64,000 bases of DNA, taken from NCBI RefSeq assembly GCF_019977195.1, contig NZ_AP024643.1, positions 2,976,001-3,040,000 of the forward strand, read 5' to 3'. Every line of letters begins with the position of its first letter. Within the stretch, counting starts at the first letter, position 1. Below, piece after piece: positions 49,852 through 59,554 of the stretch. Both the position numbers and the translations under genes were made by a program. The notes beneath the pieces are model-generated. The model did no database searches and was not told where the DNA came from. It saw only the letters and a list, made by a program, of their open reading frames with translations. The DNA is from Arthrobacter sp. StoSoilA2. Its GTDB lineage: Bacteria > Actinomycetota > Actinomycetes > Actinomycetales > Micrococcaceae.

Positions 49852-52119
49852 CTAACCGCGTTCAAGGAACGCCTCCTTTTCAGGGTTCAAGTATTCATCA
49901 ATGGTCGCGGCCAGGACCGGCTGGTGACGCAGGGCCGGGTCCTGGGCAACAAGGGCCTGTGCGTCCGCGCGTGCACGGGCAATCAGGTCTTCGTGCTCCA
50001 GGACACGCAGCAGCTTAAGCGTGGACCGCCCACCTGATTGCGAGGCGCCCAGGATATCGCCCTCACGGCGGAGTTTCAGGTCCTCCTGGGAGAGCTCGAA
50101 CCCGTCGGTGGTGGACGCCACGGCATCCAGTCTTCGACGGCTCGGGTGCCCCGGCTCCAAAGTAGTGACCAGCAGGCACGTCCCCGGCAGACCGCCACGG
50201 CCAACCCGGCCACGAAGCTGGTGGAGTTGGGAAATACCAAAACGATCGGCGTCCAGGATGACCATCAAGGTGGCATTGTGAACATCGACACCCACCTCGA
50301 TAACCGTGGTGGAGACCAGCACCTTGGTCTGGTTTGCCGCGAACGAAGCCATGGTCTCGGTTTTTAGCAGCGGGTCCTGACGACCATGGAGGGGCGCCAC
50401 GGGCACCCCTACCAAAGACGGCTCCTGAACCAGGCTTTCGACGACGGCTGTCACCGAAGCGAGCTCGCGGGCCGGACCTTCGTCCGAGAGTTCGGCGTCG
50501 CTTGGTTCCGCTTCCCCCGGGCTGAAGTCCCCGTCGTCGTCCGAGCCGATCTTGGGACATACAACGTAGACCTGATGACCGGCGTCGACTTCTTCCCGTG
50601 ACCGTTTCCAGATTCGATCCGCCCAGCCCGGGTTCTCGGCAAGCCCCACAACATGGGTGGAAATAGGCGCCCGCCCAGCGGGAAGTTCATCGAGGATGGA
50701 AGTTTCAAGATCGCCGAACACGGTCATCGCCACTGTGCGGGGAATAGGCGTGGCAGTCATAACCAGCAGATGCGGCGGACGTTGGGCCTTGGCACGCAAT
50801 GCGTCACGTTGCTCCACGCCGAAGCGGTGCTGCTCGTCCACCACGATCAAGCCGAGGTCCTGAAAACTGGTTTTGTCGCTCAACAGAGCGTGGGTTCCGA
50901 TCACGATGCCTGCGTTTCCTGAAGCGGCATCGAGCATGGCCTGTTTTCGCGCCGCCGTTGGCATGGACCCGGTCAGCAGGGTCACCTGGACACCAGCCCG
51001 CCCGGCCTCATCACCGATGCCGGCTCCGAGCATCCCGGTACCGCCAAAAAGGTGATCGCGGGCCAGCGGCCCCAGGGTCCTGCGGATGGACTCGAAATGC
51101 TGCGCAGCCAAAACTTCCGTGGGCGCCAGGAGCGCCGCCTGCCCTCCCGCGTCAACCACCTGCAGCATCGCCCGCAGCGCCACAATAGTCTTGCCCGAGC
51201 CGACCTCACCCTGCAGGAGCCGATTCATGGGGGTGTCCTGGCCAAGTTCTTCTGAAAGCGTCTTTCCCACCGCTGTCTGGCCGGCAGTGAGCGTGAAGGG
51301 CAGGTTCCGGTCGAACTCTTCCAGCAGGCCGCCGCTGACTGGACGCCGGGCAGTGGCCTCCTCTGCAGCAAGCTGGGCACGTCGTCGCGCCAAAGCCGCC
51401 TGCAGCACCAGCGCCTCCTGGTAGCGGAACCGTTCCTGCGCCCGCTGCCAGTCTCTGGCAGTCTCAGGCGAGTGGATCAGGCGATAAGCATCAGCCACGC
51501 TCAGCAGTCCGTCCCTGCTGACAATGGACTCCGGGAGGGGATCCGCCAAGGCATCGAGGTCAAGGGTTTGCAGCAACGCCGTAATCACCTTGTGAATGGA
51601 CCAGCTTGTCAGCTTTGCCGTTGCGGGATAGACAGGGATAGGCATCGCTGCCAACTTTTCAGGGTCAATGGAGCCGTCAGCATCCGGATCCTCATCCAGC
51701 AACAGGAAGTCCGGGTTGGTCAGCCCCAAGGCGCCCCCATACCGGGTCACCTTGCCGGAAAACATTGCACGGCGGCCCGGAAGGAGTTCCGCCTTGGCCC
51801 GGAACCCATTGAAAAAACTGACTTTCAAGGTGCCAGGAACGTGGCTACCACCGGCTTCATCAGTCACCACGACGTCCGTAATGGAACCTCTTCGGGCACG
51901 CATCTGACGTGTGCTGTTGGACAGGACCCGCGCAATCAGCGTGACTTCCTCGTCCAGGGGAAGGTTACTGATGGGAGTAAGTTCGCCCCTGCTCAAGTAC
52001 CTGCGCGGAAAGTAGTTAAGCAGCGCGCCGGTCGTCTTGAGGCCAAGGTGCTTGTCAATGACGGACGCCGAGCGCTTGCCGATCCTGCGTTCCAGGGGCA
52101 GTTCCAGCTCAGTATTCAT
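49852..52119 (-). CDS. recG: ATP-dependent DNA helicase RecG
   Basis: Remodels stalled replication forks and branched DNA. 755 residues from ATG 52119 (NTELELPLERRIGKRSASVI); the frame further up reads through the 21-bp repeat of the neighbour and is not RecG-like. N-terminal wedge/OB domain (about 45-190), helicase motif I LLQGEVGSGKTIVALRA, motif II VVDEQHRFGVEQR (DEQH), motif III MTATPIPRTVAM, motif VI QLHQLRGRVGRGG. An insert of low complexity lies near GSDDDGDFSPGEAEPSD. The start overlaps the DAK2 gene's 3' end by 11 bases. Confidence 0.95.
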   Translation of the reverse strand: MNTELELPLERRIGKRSASVIDKHLGLKTTGALLNYFPRRYLSRGELTPISNLPLDEEVTLIARVLSNSTRQMRARRGSITDVVVTDEAGGSHVPGTLKVSFFNGFRAKAELLPGRRAMFSGKVTRYGGALGLTNPDFLLLDEDPDADGSIDPEKLAAMPIPVYPATAKLTSWSIHKVITALLQTLDLDALADPLPESIVSRDGLLSVADAYRLIHSPETARDWQRAQERFRYQEALVLQAALARRRAQLAAEEATARRPVSGGLLEEFDRNLPFTLTAGQTAVGKTLSEELGQDTPMNRLLQGEVGSGKTIVALRAMLQVVDAGGQAALLAPTEVLAAQHFESIRRTLGPLARDHLFGGTGMLGAGIGDEAGRAGVQVTLLTGSMPTAARKQAMLDAASGNAGIVIGTHALLSDKTSFQDLGLIVVDEQHRFGVEQRDALRAKAQRPPHLLVMTATPIPRTVAMTVFGDLETSILDELPAGRAPISTHVVGLAENPGWADRIWKRSREEVDAGHQVYVVCPKIGSDDDGDFSPGEAEPSDAELSDEGPARELASVTAVVESLVQEPSLVGVPVAPLHGRQDPLLKTETMASFAANQTKVLVSTTVIEVGVDVHNATLMVILDADRFGISQLHQLRGRVGRGGLPGTCLLVTTLEPGHPSRRRLDAVASTTDGFELSQEDLKLRREGDILGASQSGGRSTLKLLRVLEHEDLIARARADAQALVAQDPALRHQPVLAATIDEYLNPEKEAFLERG

Positions 52120-53209
52120 GCCGTGACTGGCCCGGGATGCTGTTGGGTTCTGCAGTTTGTGTTGCTTCAAAATCCCGGGACCCGTCTTCAAAATCCCGGG
52201 ACCCGTCTTCAAAATCCCGCGACCCGTCTTCATATTCCCGGGGCAGGGCAAGCTGGCTGACGGCAATTTCCGTTGGCTCCCCCAGCGACCTGATGAGCGC
52301 TACGGCCGGCGCGGGATCAGGTACGTGGACATGCACACGCCAACGATAACTGGCCTCAGCGGTGGATTCGTCGTCGTCTGGATGGTGACCCGTAGTGCCA
52401 ACCTGGCTCATGATGACGGAATCACCCATCTCATCCAGGCGTTGGCGCAGCACGGCCGCGTCCAAGGGCGAAAGGCTGATGGTACACATGACTTCCACGC
52501 CGTCGTCGGCCGGCATCTGCTGGTGGATGTGCGGATCCTGCAGCTGGTAGCCGTGGAGGCCATCGAGGAGCTCATCCTGCAGTTCTTCGCCGAGCACTGC
52601 GGAGCGGAGACAGTCCAGCACCAGCAACATACCTACACCGCCGGCATCCACCACGTGCGCCGCCTGCAGGGGCGCGAGTTCGTCCTCTGTGCGTACGACG
52701 GCCTGGAAGGCGGCTTCCACCACTGCATCCAAGGCAACGCCCAGCGCGTGGTTGCTGTCATCGCCGTTCTGGGAAGAATCCGCTGCCTGGGCTGCATGGG
52801 CCGCTGCTTCAAGGACGGACAGCATGGTTCCGGACACTGGTTCGCTCAAGGCCGACCAAGCCCGGATCTGGGCCCTGTTAAGGGCTGTGGCCAGCAGCGG
52901 CGCACTCAGGCGCGCTTTTCCGGACAGCGGCTCCGCCGCAGCGCACAGGAAAACAGCAAAAAGGGTGCCGGAGTTACCCCTTGCCTGTTCCATGGCGGCC
53001 TGACCAGCGCGTGACAGCACAGCACCGACGTCGTTGCCGGTTTCCACAGCGTCCGAAGCGGTGCCGGCCACCGCGGCCACGGCTGCGCGCGCCGTCAGAT
53101 AAAGGTTGGTCCCAGTATCACCGTCTGCGACGGGAAAGATGTTGATCGCGTTCAGGCGGTCGCTATGGTTGCCCAGGACCACCTCTGTCTTGCCGAGCCA
53201 ACGTTTCAT
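52109..53209 (-). CDS. DAK2-domain protein (DhaL/FakA-like)
   Basis: 366 residues from ATG 53209 (KRWLGKTEVVLGNHSDRLNA); the open frame to 53311 would overlap thiL. The DhaL-like kinase domain has the metal/nucleotide loop NIFPVADGDTGTNLYLT (about 18-34) and GNSGTLFAVFL. The rest (about 210-330) resembles the FakA C-terminal part but is short. In Firmicutes FakA phosphorylates fatty acids held by FakB; no fakB/degV gene is in this window. The C-terminus carries tandem EDGSRDF heptapeptides coded by a 21-bp repeat. The thiL-DAK2-recG-rsmD order is typical of actinobacteria. Confidence 0.88.
   Translation of the reverse strand: MKRWLGKTEVVLGNHSDRLNAINIFPVADGDTGTNLYLTARAAVAAVAGTASDAVETGNDVGAVLSRAGQAAMEQARGNSGTLFAVFLCAAAEPLSGKARLSAPLLATALNRAQIRAWSALSEPVSGTMLSVLEAAAHAAQAADSSQNGDDSNHALGVALDAVVEAAFQAVVRTEDELAPLQAAHVVDAGGVGMLLVLDCLRSAVLGEELQDELLDGLHGYQLQDPHIHQQMPADDGVEVMCTISLSPLDAAVLRQRLDEMGDSVIMSQVGTTGHHPDDDESTAEASYRWRVHVHVPDPAPAVALIRSLGEPTEIAVSQLALPREYEDGSRDFEDGSRDFEDGSRDFEATQTAEPNSIPGQSRHEY
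52168..52238. repeat. 21-bp tandem repeat in the 3' end of the DAK2 gene
   Basis: Units at 52168-52188, 52189-52209 and 52210-52230 (the third with one change), plus a degenerate fourth from 52231. Each begins CAAAATCCCGGGACCCG. Because 21 is a multiple of three, copy changes only add or remove seven residues (EDGSRDF) from the C-terminal tail. Confidence 0.97.
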
Positions 53210-53231
53210 GGCGTGCGCATTCGCGGCGATC

Positions 53232-54275
53232 TTAGTCTGCAAAATGATCCCATCCCACGGTGTCAGCAGCTTGTCCGGCAATCCGGACGCCGGTGCCTTG
53301 AGACTGGGCAACGGCCTGAACTGAGCCTATCGCAGTAAAGCCCTGCGGCAGCTGAATTCCGGCTGGGAAGGTAGCCAGCAGCCCGTGGTCTTCTCCCCCG
53401 CCCAGAACCCATGGCATGGCATCCACGCCCAGCAAGGCGGCAGCTGGTTCCAGTGGAACTGCATGGGCCTTCAACGCAACAGCGTCAAAGTCCAGGATGA
53501 CGTTGCTTGCTGCGGCGAGCCGGCCGCCGTCGCGCAGCAGACCATCTGAAATGTCCATCATTGCTGTTACGCCCGAACGTGCGGCAAGCGGACCGGCAGC
53601 CAACGGCGGCAAGGGCCGGCATTGGCTATCCAACAGGGCACGCTGCCCAGCCGAGAGGTCTGTTAGGGTGACATCGCTTTCCAACAGCGCCAGACCTGCG
53701 GCAGCACGCCCCAGGGTACCTGCCACTGCCACGACATCTCCCGGCTTTGCCCCGGAACGCAATACGGGATCCTCTCCAGCCAAAGTACCGACGACGGCGA
53801 CAGTCACCGCAATCTCCCGGCCACGGCCGAGGTCTCCTCCTGCGACGGAGCAATCAGGAACCCCCAGCCCGATGATTCCAGCGGTGAGGCCGTCCGCGAA
53901 GTCCTTCACCCATTGAACTGGTGTGGCCGGCGGCATGGTCAGGCTCACCACCAGCGAGGTGGCCGTTCCGCCCATGGCGTTGATATCGCTAAGGTTCTGT
54001 GCCGCGGACTTCCATCCGACGTCGTATCCTGTGGTTCGATAGCCGTTGTTCCACTCCAGCCTGAAGTCCTGGTCCTGGGTCTGGGTATCGATGGAAATCA
54101 GTGTGCGGCCGTCTGTGGCGGCAACCAGGGCGGCGTCGTCGCCGGGACCCAGCAGGACGCTGGGGCTGCTGTTGAGTCGGGGGAAGATCAGGGCAAGGAG
54201 CTCGGACTCCGACAGATCTGCGACTGTTGGACATTCTTCGGATGGCTGAACTTCGGATGGCTGTTTTGGGGGCAC
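53232..54275 (-). CDS. thiL: Thiamine-monophosphate kinase
   Basis: Phosphorylates thiamine phosphate to thiamine diphosphate, the last step of the pathway and the maker of the thiC riboswitch ligand. 347 residues. PurM-like fold: LLGPGDDAALVAA (Mg/ATP), SIDTQTQDQDF, SDINAMGGTATSLVVSL, CSVAGGDLGRG and MMDISDGLLRDGGRLA. The N-terminal 20 residues are an extra Pro/Glu-rich stretch. It is followed after 22 bases by the DAK2 gene, and no thiamine gene is next to it, as is usual for actinobacterial thiL. Confidence 0.95.
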   Translation of the reverse strand: MPPKQPSEVQPSEECPTVADLSESELLALIFPRLNSSPSVLLGPGDDAALVAATDGRTLISIDTQTQDQDFRLEWNNGYRTTGYDVGWKSAAQNLSDINAMGGTATSLVVSLTMPPATPVQWVKDFADGLTAGIIGLGVPDCSVAGGDLGRGREIAVTVAVVGTLAGEDPVLRSGAKPGDVVAVAGTLGRAAAGLALLESDVTLTDLSAGQRALLDSQCRPLPPLAAGPLAARSGVTAMMDISDGLLRDGGRLAAASNVILDFDAVALKAHAVPLEPAAALLGVDAMPWVLGGGEDHGLLATFPAGIQLPQGFTAIGSVQAVAQSQGTGVRIAGQAADTVGWDHFAD

Positions 54276-54406
54276 GGCTCTACGCTATCGCGGGACACCG
54301 ACAAAATATCGCCGGAGCCTGCGCCGGGCGCACCATCGGCAATGTGACCCTCGTAACGGGTCCACCAACCTCACGCCGGGCGGCTGCGTGGGCGGGATAG
54401 GCTTGA

Positions 54407-54919
54407 ATGATGCACCGAAAGACCCTTCCGCGGACTGCCGTGGCCTTCAGCTTGGCCGCAGCGTCCGTGCTCGCAGTTTCAGCCTGCGCCCCCACTGTGG
54501 ACGTCACGGCGGCAACCGACGCCGCCAATCCGGCCTGCGCCCCGATGATGGTGGCGCTCCCGGACAAGATCGGCGATGCCGCACTCCGCAAGACCAACAG
54601 CCAGGCCACTGCTGCGTGGGGCGATCCCTCCCAGATCATCCTGCGCTGCGGTGTCAACGTCCCTGGACCAACCACTGACCGTTGCGTCAGCGTGAATGAC
54701 ATCGACTGGGTGATCAAAGAAGGCGATGGCGTCTATACCCTGACCACCTTTGGACGCGAACCGGCAACGGAAATCCTCGTCGATCCGGTCAAATTGGAAG
54801 CCGCCAACATCAGCTCGGCCACAGTCCTCACCGAACTCGCAGCCGCTGCCGGGAAGATCAAAGCAACGCGCCATTGCGTGGGCCAGGAAGACCTGCAGAA
54901 CCTCCCGACCGCCAAATAG
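54407..54919 (+). CDS. DUF3515 family lipoprotein
   Basis: 170 residues. Lipoprotein signal peptide with the lipobox VLAVSAC (Cys about residue 27). The mature part matches DUF3515: NPACAPMMVALPDKI, TAAWGDPSQIILRCG, VSVNDIDWVIKE and FGREPATEILVDP. Function unknown; members lie next to ddl and thiL across actinobacteria, which suggests an envelope role. A second ATG at 54410 is an equally good start. It stands alone between divergent thiL and convergent ddl. Confidence 0.88.
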   Translation: MMHRKTLPRTAVAFSLAAASVLAVSACAPTVDVTAATDAANPACAPMMVALPDKIGDAALRKTNSQATAAWGDPSQIILRCGVNVPGPTTDRCVSVNDIDWVIKEGDGVYTLTTFGREPATEILVDPVKLEAANISSATVLTELAAAAGKIKATRHCVGQEDLQNLPTAK

Positions 54920-54990
54920 CGGGGGCTCAACCGGCTAAAGGGCAGCTGGCGCCGGTCCTGCCTACCGACACCAGCCGCTGCCGGCTTGGG

Positions 54991-56127
54991 TTAACGCAGG
55001 CCCGTTTTGCGGGTCAGGGCCAGATGGATGAGTTCATCGATCAGCTCCGGATAAGGCAAACCTGAAGCCGCCCACATCTGCGGGTACATGCTCTTCGGAG
55101 TGAAGCCGGGCATGGTGTTGATTTCGTTAATAATGAGCTCACCCGCGGGCGTGTAGAAGAAGTCCACCCGGCTCAGTCCTTCCGCGCCCACGGCATCGAA
55201 GGCGGCAGCGGCCAATTCCCGGACGCGCGCAATGGCCTCGTCCGGCATATCGGCCGGGCAACTCAACGCGGCAGCACCATCTTCGACATATTTGGCAGCG
55301 AAGTCATAGAACTGGTGTTCGCCGGGAGCCACCGCAATTTCGCCGGGCATGGAGGTACGGGGCGCATCGGTGCCCCTGCCCTGCAGCACAGCGCACTCGA
55401 TTTCACGCCCCGCAATGCCGGCTTCAATGACCAATTTCAGGTCGTGGCGGCGGGCTTCCTCGATGGCAGCGTCCAAGCCCTCCAAAGAATCCACCTTGGA
55501 AATTCCCATGGAGGAGCCGGCACGGGCAGGCTTGACGAAGACCGGGAAACCGAGCTTGTCCACGCGCTTGCGGACAGCCTCGGCGTCCGTGAGCCACTCG
55601 CGGTCCGTGACGGCGATATAAGGCCCCACCGTCAGTCCAGCGGCTTCGAAAACTACTTTCATGAAGTGCTTGTCCATGCCTACTGCCGAGGCAAGCACGC
55701 CGGCACCAACGTAACGTGTGTCGGATAGCTCCAGGAGGCCCTGGACGGTTCCGTCCTCGCCCCAAGGGCCATGGAGCAAAGGAAAGACGACGTCCACGGA
55801 GCCGAGTTCCTCGGGTATCGCATTTGGTGCGGTCACGATGAGCTGGTGCTCGCCGCCCACCTCTGCCAATGTGACGGTCCGGTCCGACGGCGATACCTCA
55901 GGAAGTGCGGACGAGCTCAAGGACCACTGGCTGGTGTCCCCCGATGCAAGGACCCACTGTCCGGACTTGGCAATACCAATGGGCACGACGTCGTACTTGC
56001 TCTTATCAATGGCACCCATGACGCCTGCCGCCGTCACGCAACTAACAGCGTGTTCGCTGGAACGTCCGCCGAAAAGGACCGCCACACGGGGTCGACGGCC
56101 GGTCACGGGGGTGGATTCTTCAGTCAC
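54991..56127 (-). CDS. ddl: D-alanine--D-alanine ligase
   Basis: Makes the D-Ala-D-Ala dipeptide of peptidoglycan precursors. 378 residues, GTG start. RVAVLFGGRSSEHAVSCVTA holds the active Glu/Ser, followed by LLHGPWGEDGTVQGLLEL, the ATP-grasp core FPVFVKPARAGSSMGISKV and LIINEINTMPGFTPKSMYP. The omega loop reads KYVEDGAA, of the tyrosine type (Y in AAKYVEDG), so D-Ala and not D-lactate is the expected second substrate. It starts two bases after the gpsA stop. Confidence 0.96.
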   Translation of the reverse strand: MTEESTPVTGRRPRVAVLFGGRSSEHAVSCVTAAGVMGAIDKSKYDVVPIGIAKSGQWVLASGDTSQWSLSSSALPEVSPSDRTVTLAEVGGEHQLIVTAPNAIPEELGSVDVVFPLLHGPWGEDGTVQGLLELSDTRYVGAGVLASAVGMDKHFMKVVFEAAGLTVGPYIAVTDREWLTDAEAVRKRVDKLGFPVFVKPARAGSSMGISKVDSLEGLDAAIEEARRHDLKLVIEAGIAGREIECAVLQGRGTDAPRTSMPGEIAVAPGEHQFYDFAAKYVEDGAAALSCPADMPDEAIARVRELAAAAFDAVGAEGLSRVDFFYTPAGELIINEINTMPGFTPKSMYPQMWAASGLPYPELIDELIHLALTRKTGLR

Positions 56128-56129
56128 AA

Positions 56130-57182
56130 TCAGTAGTCGCCTTCGGACTTCAGGGCCCGGGCCAGCAATCGCGGCCCCAGGTCATCAACGGACATTTTGC
56201 CTTCAAGCACCGCCACAACGGCGGCCGTAATGGGCATTTCGACATTCAGTTTGCCAGCCAATTCATGCACGGCAGGGCCGGACTTAATACCTTCAGCGGT
56301 TTGCGTCATCTGTTCAGCCACCTGCTCGAGGCTCAGCCCCTCGCCCAGTAGCCTTCCAGCTGTGTGATTCCTGGAGAGGGCAGAGGAGCACGTTGCAACG
56401 AGGTCACCGAGGCCCGCGAGACCCGCCATGGTGTGGGCCTCTCCACCAAGCGCCAAGGCAAGCCGGGACGTCTCAGCGAGGCCTCGCGTGATGACTGACG
56501 CTTTGGTGTTGTCACCCATTTGGCGCCCCTCGCAAATACCTACAGCAAGGGCAATCACATTCTTGACGATCCCGCCGATCTCCACGCCCACAACATCGGT
56601 GCTGGTATAGGGACGGAAGTACGGTGCGGTGCAGCAGAGCGCGATTGCGGCGGCGGTATCGGCGTCACTGCAGGCAACTACAGACGCAGTGGGTTGTTCC
56701 CTGGCAATCTCCATGGCGAGGTTGGGTCCGGAGACCACCACCACACGTGATTCCGGGATGCCTAGCTCCTGGGCGATGACCTCGCTCATGCGTGCGTCAG
56801 TCCCCAGTTCGAGGCCCTTCATCAGCGATACGACAATTGCGTCCGGGGCGAGCAGGCGCTTCCATTCCCCCAACTGGGGCCGCAGCGATTGGGCCGGCAC
56901 GGCAAGGACCACGAGACCGGCATCCTGCAGGACCTCTGCAACATCCGTGGATGCGGTGACGGCGTGGGGAAGTTCGATGTCCTTCAAATACTGCTCATTG
57001 CGGTGCTCAGCATTGATCTGATCAACCACCCCTGCGCGCCGCCCCCAAATCCGGATCCTCCGCTCCACCCCGGTAGTGGCAGCAGCATCCGCGAGGATCT
57101 TGGCGAACGTAGTTCCCCACGAACCTGCGCCAAGTACAGCTACGGTATCCGGTGCAGGGACACGGCTTTCAATAACCGTCAT
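56130..57182 (-). CDS. gpsA: Glycerol-3-phosphate dehydrogenase [NAD(P)+]
   Basis: Reduces dihydroxyacetone phosphate to sn-glycerol 3-phosphate for phospholipids. 350 residues. Rossmann motif VAVLGAGSWGTTFAKIL at residues 13-29, VVVVSGPNLAMEIA, and the catalytic Lys in EIGGIVKNVIALAVGI. C-terminal helical domain intact. The ATG overlaps the TGA of plsC (ATGA), coupling synthesis of the glycerol backbone with its acylation. Confidence 0.96.
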   Translation of the reverse strand: MTVIESRVPAPDTVAVLGAGSWGTTFAKILADAAATTGVERRIRIWGRRAGVVDQINAEHRNEQYLKDIELPHAVTASTDVAEVLQDAGLVVLAVPAQSLRPQLGEWKRLLAPDAIVVSLMKGLELGTDARMSEVIAQELGIPESRVVVVSGPNLAMEIAREQPTASVVACSDADTAAAIALCCTAPYFRPYTSTDVVGVEIGGIVKNVIALAVGICEGRQMGDNTKASVITRGLAETSRLALALGGEAHTMAGLAGLGDLVATCSSALSRNHTAGRLLGEGLSLEQVAEQMTQTAEGIKSGPAVHELAGKLNVEMPITAAVVAVLEGKMSVDDLGPRLLARALKSEGDY

Positions 57183-58012
57183 TTGCTGCCCTCCGGTTCC
57201 GGATTCTCAAGAGATGCATCGTTGCCAGCGGGTTCTGCAGCCTTTTCAGGCGCTGCGCCGCGTGCAGCATTTGAACCACGCTCCACGAACCGGCCATGTT
57301 TGGCCTGCTTATGAACGGCCGGATCCCAGCGTTCGGCGGGCGGCTCCTCACCCCGCAGGGTTGCCAGGAGCTCGGTTACCGCCTCCATGATGACGTCTGT
57401 AGCTTCGGACAGCGTGGCCCGGTCCATGGGCCGGTCCGCGAAAGCGCTCAGGTCCACGGGCTCACCTACGAGAACCCTGACGGTCTTTCGAGGGAAGACG
57501 TGGAAACGCTTGGCATATCGGGGGAACACCTCATGGGCGCCCCAGTGGGCCATCGGAACAACCGGTGCACCTGTCTGCAATGCCAGGCGGGCAGCGCCAG
57601 TGTGGCCCTTCATCGGCCACAGGTCCGGGTCCCGGGTCAGGGTTCCCTCGGGGTAGATAATGATGGCACCTCCGGCGTCCACCACCTCTTTGGCGATTTG
57701 CAGCGAGCGGTTGGCTCCCGCCGTCGAGCGTTCAACCGGAATCTGGTTCGTCGCCCGCAGCAAGGCTCCCAACACTGGTGCTTTGAAGAGGCCTGCCTTC
57801 GCGAGGAAATGCGGAGGACGCTTCTGGTTGTAGAGCATGTGCCCGATCACGACGGGATCAATTTCGGTGCAGTGGTTCGGTGCTGCGATGAAGCCGCCCG
57901 CGGGGAGCTTCCCGGTGCCCTCCCACTTCTTGCCCATCAGGAGGTTCATCAACGGACGCGCAATGCCCGCCAGGAGCATGAACGTAGCCCGGCTCTTGGC
58001 CGATTCCTTCAA
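57179..58012 (-). CDS. plsC: 1-acyl-sn-glycerol-3-phosphate acyltransferase family protein
   Basis: 277 residues, TTG start at 58012 with a GGGGG stretch upstream. The acyltransferase motifs are NHCTEIDP (HxxxxD), VERSTAGANR, IIIYPEGTLTRDP (EGTRS-like) and VVPMAHWG. Makes phosphatidate from lysophosphatidate at the membrane, by family. The last 65 residues form a polar tail with the repeated Pro/Glu/Ala (AAPEKAAEPAGNDASLENPEPEG). It follows murA by 11 bases and is coupled to gpsA. Confidence 0.92.
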   Translation of the reverse strand: MKESAKSRATFMLLAGIARPLMNLLMGKKWEGTGKLPAGGFIAAPNHCTEIDPVVIGHMLYNQKRPPHFLAKAGLFKAPVLGALLRATNQIPVERSTAGANRSLQIAKEVVDAGGAIIIYPEGTLTRDPDLWPMKGHTGAARLALQTGAPVVPMAHWGAHEVFPRYAKRFHVFPRKTVRVLVGEPVDLSAFADRPMDRATLSEATDVIMEAVTELLATLRGEEPPAERWDPAVHKQAKHGRFVERGSNAARGAAPEKAAEPAGNDASLENPEPEGSK

Positions 58013-58023
58013 AGGGTCCCCCG

Positions 58024-59349
58024 CTACTTGGTGGTGATGATGTCGAAATCGGCGCCCAGGCCAGCGAGCTTCTCGGTAAAGCGCTCGTATCCACGGTTGA
58101 TGATATCGATGCCTGTGACCCTGGAGGTGCCGGTCGCGGCCAAAGCTGCAATGAGGTGGCTGAAGCCGCCACGAAGATCGGGGATGTCAATCTCGGTCCC
58201 CCGCAGCGGCGTAGGACCGGAGATCACTGCGGAATGCAGGAAGTTCCTCTGGCCGAAGCGGCAGGGAACACTGCCAAGGCACTCACGGTGGACCTGGATG
58301 TTTGCACCCATCCGGGCCAGGGCATCGGTGAAGCCGAAACGGTTCTCATAGACCGTCTCATGCACAATCGACACGCCCTCCGCCTGGGTCAAAGCCACCA
58401 CCAGGGGCTGCTGCCAGTCAGTCATGAAGCCTGGGTGCACATCCGTCTCCAGGACCAGCGGGGAAAGCTTGCCTCCGGGGTGGTAAAAACGGATGCCGTC
58501 ATCCCCAATGTCCATGCCGCCCCCCACCTTGCGGTAGGTGTTCAGGAAGGTCATCATGTCCCGCTGTGAAGCACCTTCAACAAAAATGTCGCCACGCGTA
58601 ACCAACGCGGCCGAGGCCCAGGACGCAGTCTCGTTCCGGTCCGGAAGCGCCCGGTGGTTGTAGCCACCAAGGTCCTTGACACCCTCGATGCGGATGGTCC
58701 GGTCAGTCTGGACACTGATGATGGCGCCCATTTTCTGCAGCACGGCGATGAGATCTATGATCTCCGGTTCGGTCGCAGCCCCGCTGAGTTCCGTGATTCC
58801 TTCCGCGCGCGTAGCGCTCAGCAACACCTGCTCGGTTGCGCCCACTGATGGATAGGGAAGGGAGATCTTGGCGCCGTGCAGTCCGTTGGGTGCTGAGATA
58901 TGGATGCCGCCCGGGCGCTTTTCCACAACGGCGCCAAACTGGCGCAGGACGTTCAGATGGTAGTCGATAGGACGGTCGCCAATCTTGCAGCCGCCAAGGT
59001 CCGGAATGAAAGCCTCTCCGATCGCATGGATCAGGGGGCCGCACAGCAGGATCGGGATGCGTGAATCGCCGGCATGCGCGTCAATGGCGGTGCTGGATGC
59101 CGTTTTGGCATCCTTCGGATTCAGTGTCAGATCACCCGTATCGGGGTCCTTGACCACAGTCACCCCGTGGAGCTTCAGCAGGCTGGTAACAACCTCCACG
59201 TCCTTGATTTCCGGCACGTTCCGAAGCACTGATGGTTCGCTGCCCAGCAACGCCGCCACCATGGCCTTGGGCACAAGGTTCTTGGCACCGCGAACGGTCA
59301 CCCGCCCTGTCAACGGGACGCCACCGCGGATTGTCAGAACACTACTCAT
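58024..59349 (-). CDS. murA: UDP-N-acetylglucosamine 1-carboxyvinyltransferase
   Basis: First committed step of peptidoglycan synthesis. 441 residues. The catalytic Cys is present in LGGCKIGDRPIDYH, which is the fosfomycin-sensitive form of the active site (Asp there would give resistance). N-terminal GGVPLTGRVTVRGAKNLVPKAMVA has the KN pair (normally KN at 22-23). First gene of murA-plsC-gpsA-ddl. GGTTA-CC-TAACC, a short inverted repeat, lies about 70 bases upstream. Confidence 0.96.
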   Translation of the reverse strand: MSSVLTIRGGVPLTGRVTVRGAKNLVPKAMVAALLGSEPSVLRNVPEIKDVEVVTSLLKLHGVTVVKDPDTGDLTLNPKDAKTASSTAIDAHAGDSRIPILLCGPLIHAIGEAFIPDLGGCKIGDRPIDYHLNVLRQFGAVVEKRPGGIHISAPNGLHGAKISLPYPSVGATEQVLLSATRAEGITELSGAATEPEIIDLIAVLQKMGAIISVQTDRTIRIEGVKDLGGYNHRALPDRNETASWASAALVTRGDIFVEGASQRDMMTFLNTYRKVGGGMDIGDDGIRFYHPGGKLSPLVLETDVHPGFMTDWQQPLVVALTQAEGVSIVHETVYENRFGFTDALARMGANIQVHRECLGSVPCRFGQRNFLHSAVISGPTPLRGTEIDIPDLRGGFSHLIAALAATGTSRVTGIDIINRGYERFTEKLAGLGADFDIITTK

Positions 59350-59480
59350 CTATACCGGTTTCCTCACGACTACTCGCCCCCCATACTTACAAAGGCTCCA
59401 GCTAAGCATAGAAGCTCGGGTTACCTAACCGAAATGGAGCTGCCCCGTGCCGGGCAGATCCTGTATCCACCAATCCTCCG

Positions 59481-59520
59481 AAAAAAAGACCGGTGAGCCC
59501 ACCCTGGGGGCCCACCGGTC
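59481..59520 (-). terminator. Rho-independent terminator of leuCD
   Basis: A 13-bp stem with one mismatch (59488-59500 with 59508-59520), followed on the minus strand by seven T (59487-59481). It lies 35 bases past the leuD stop. Confidence 0.92.
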
Positions 59521-59554
59521 CTCGTTCCGCAGCATTCAGCCGCCGACGAATTCG

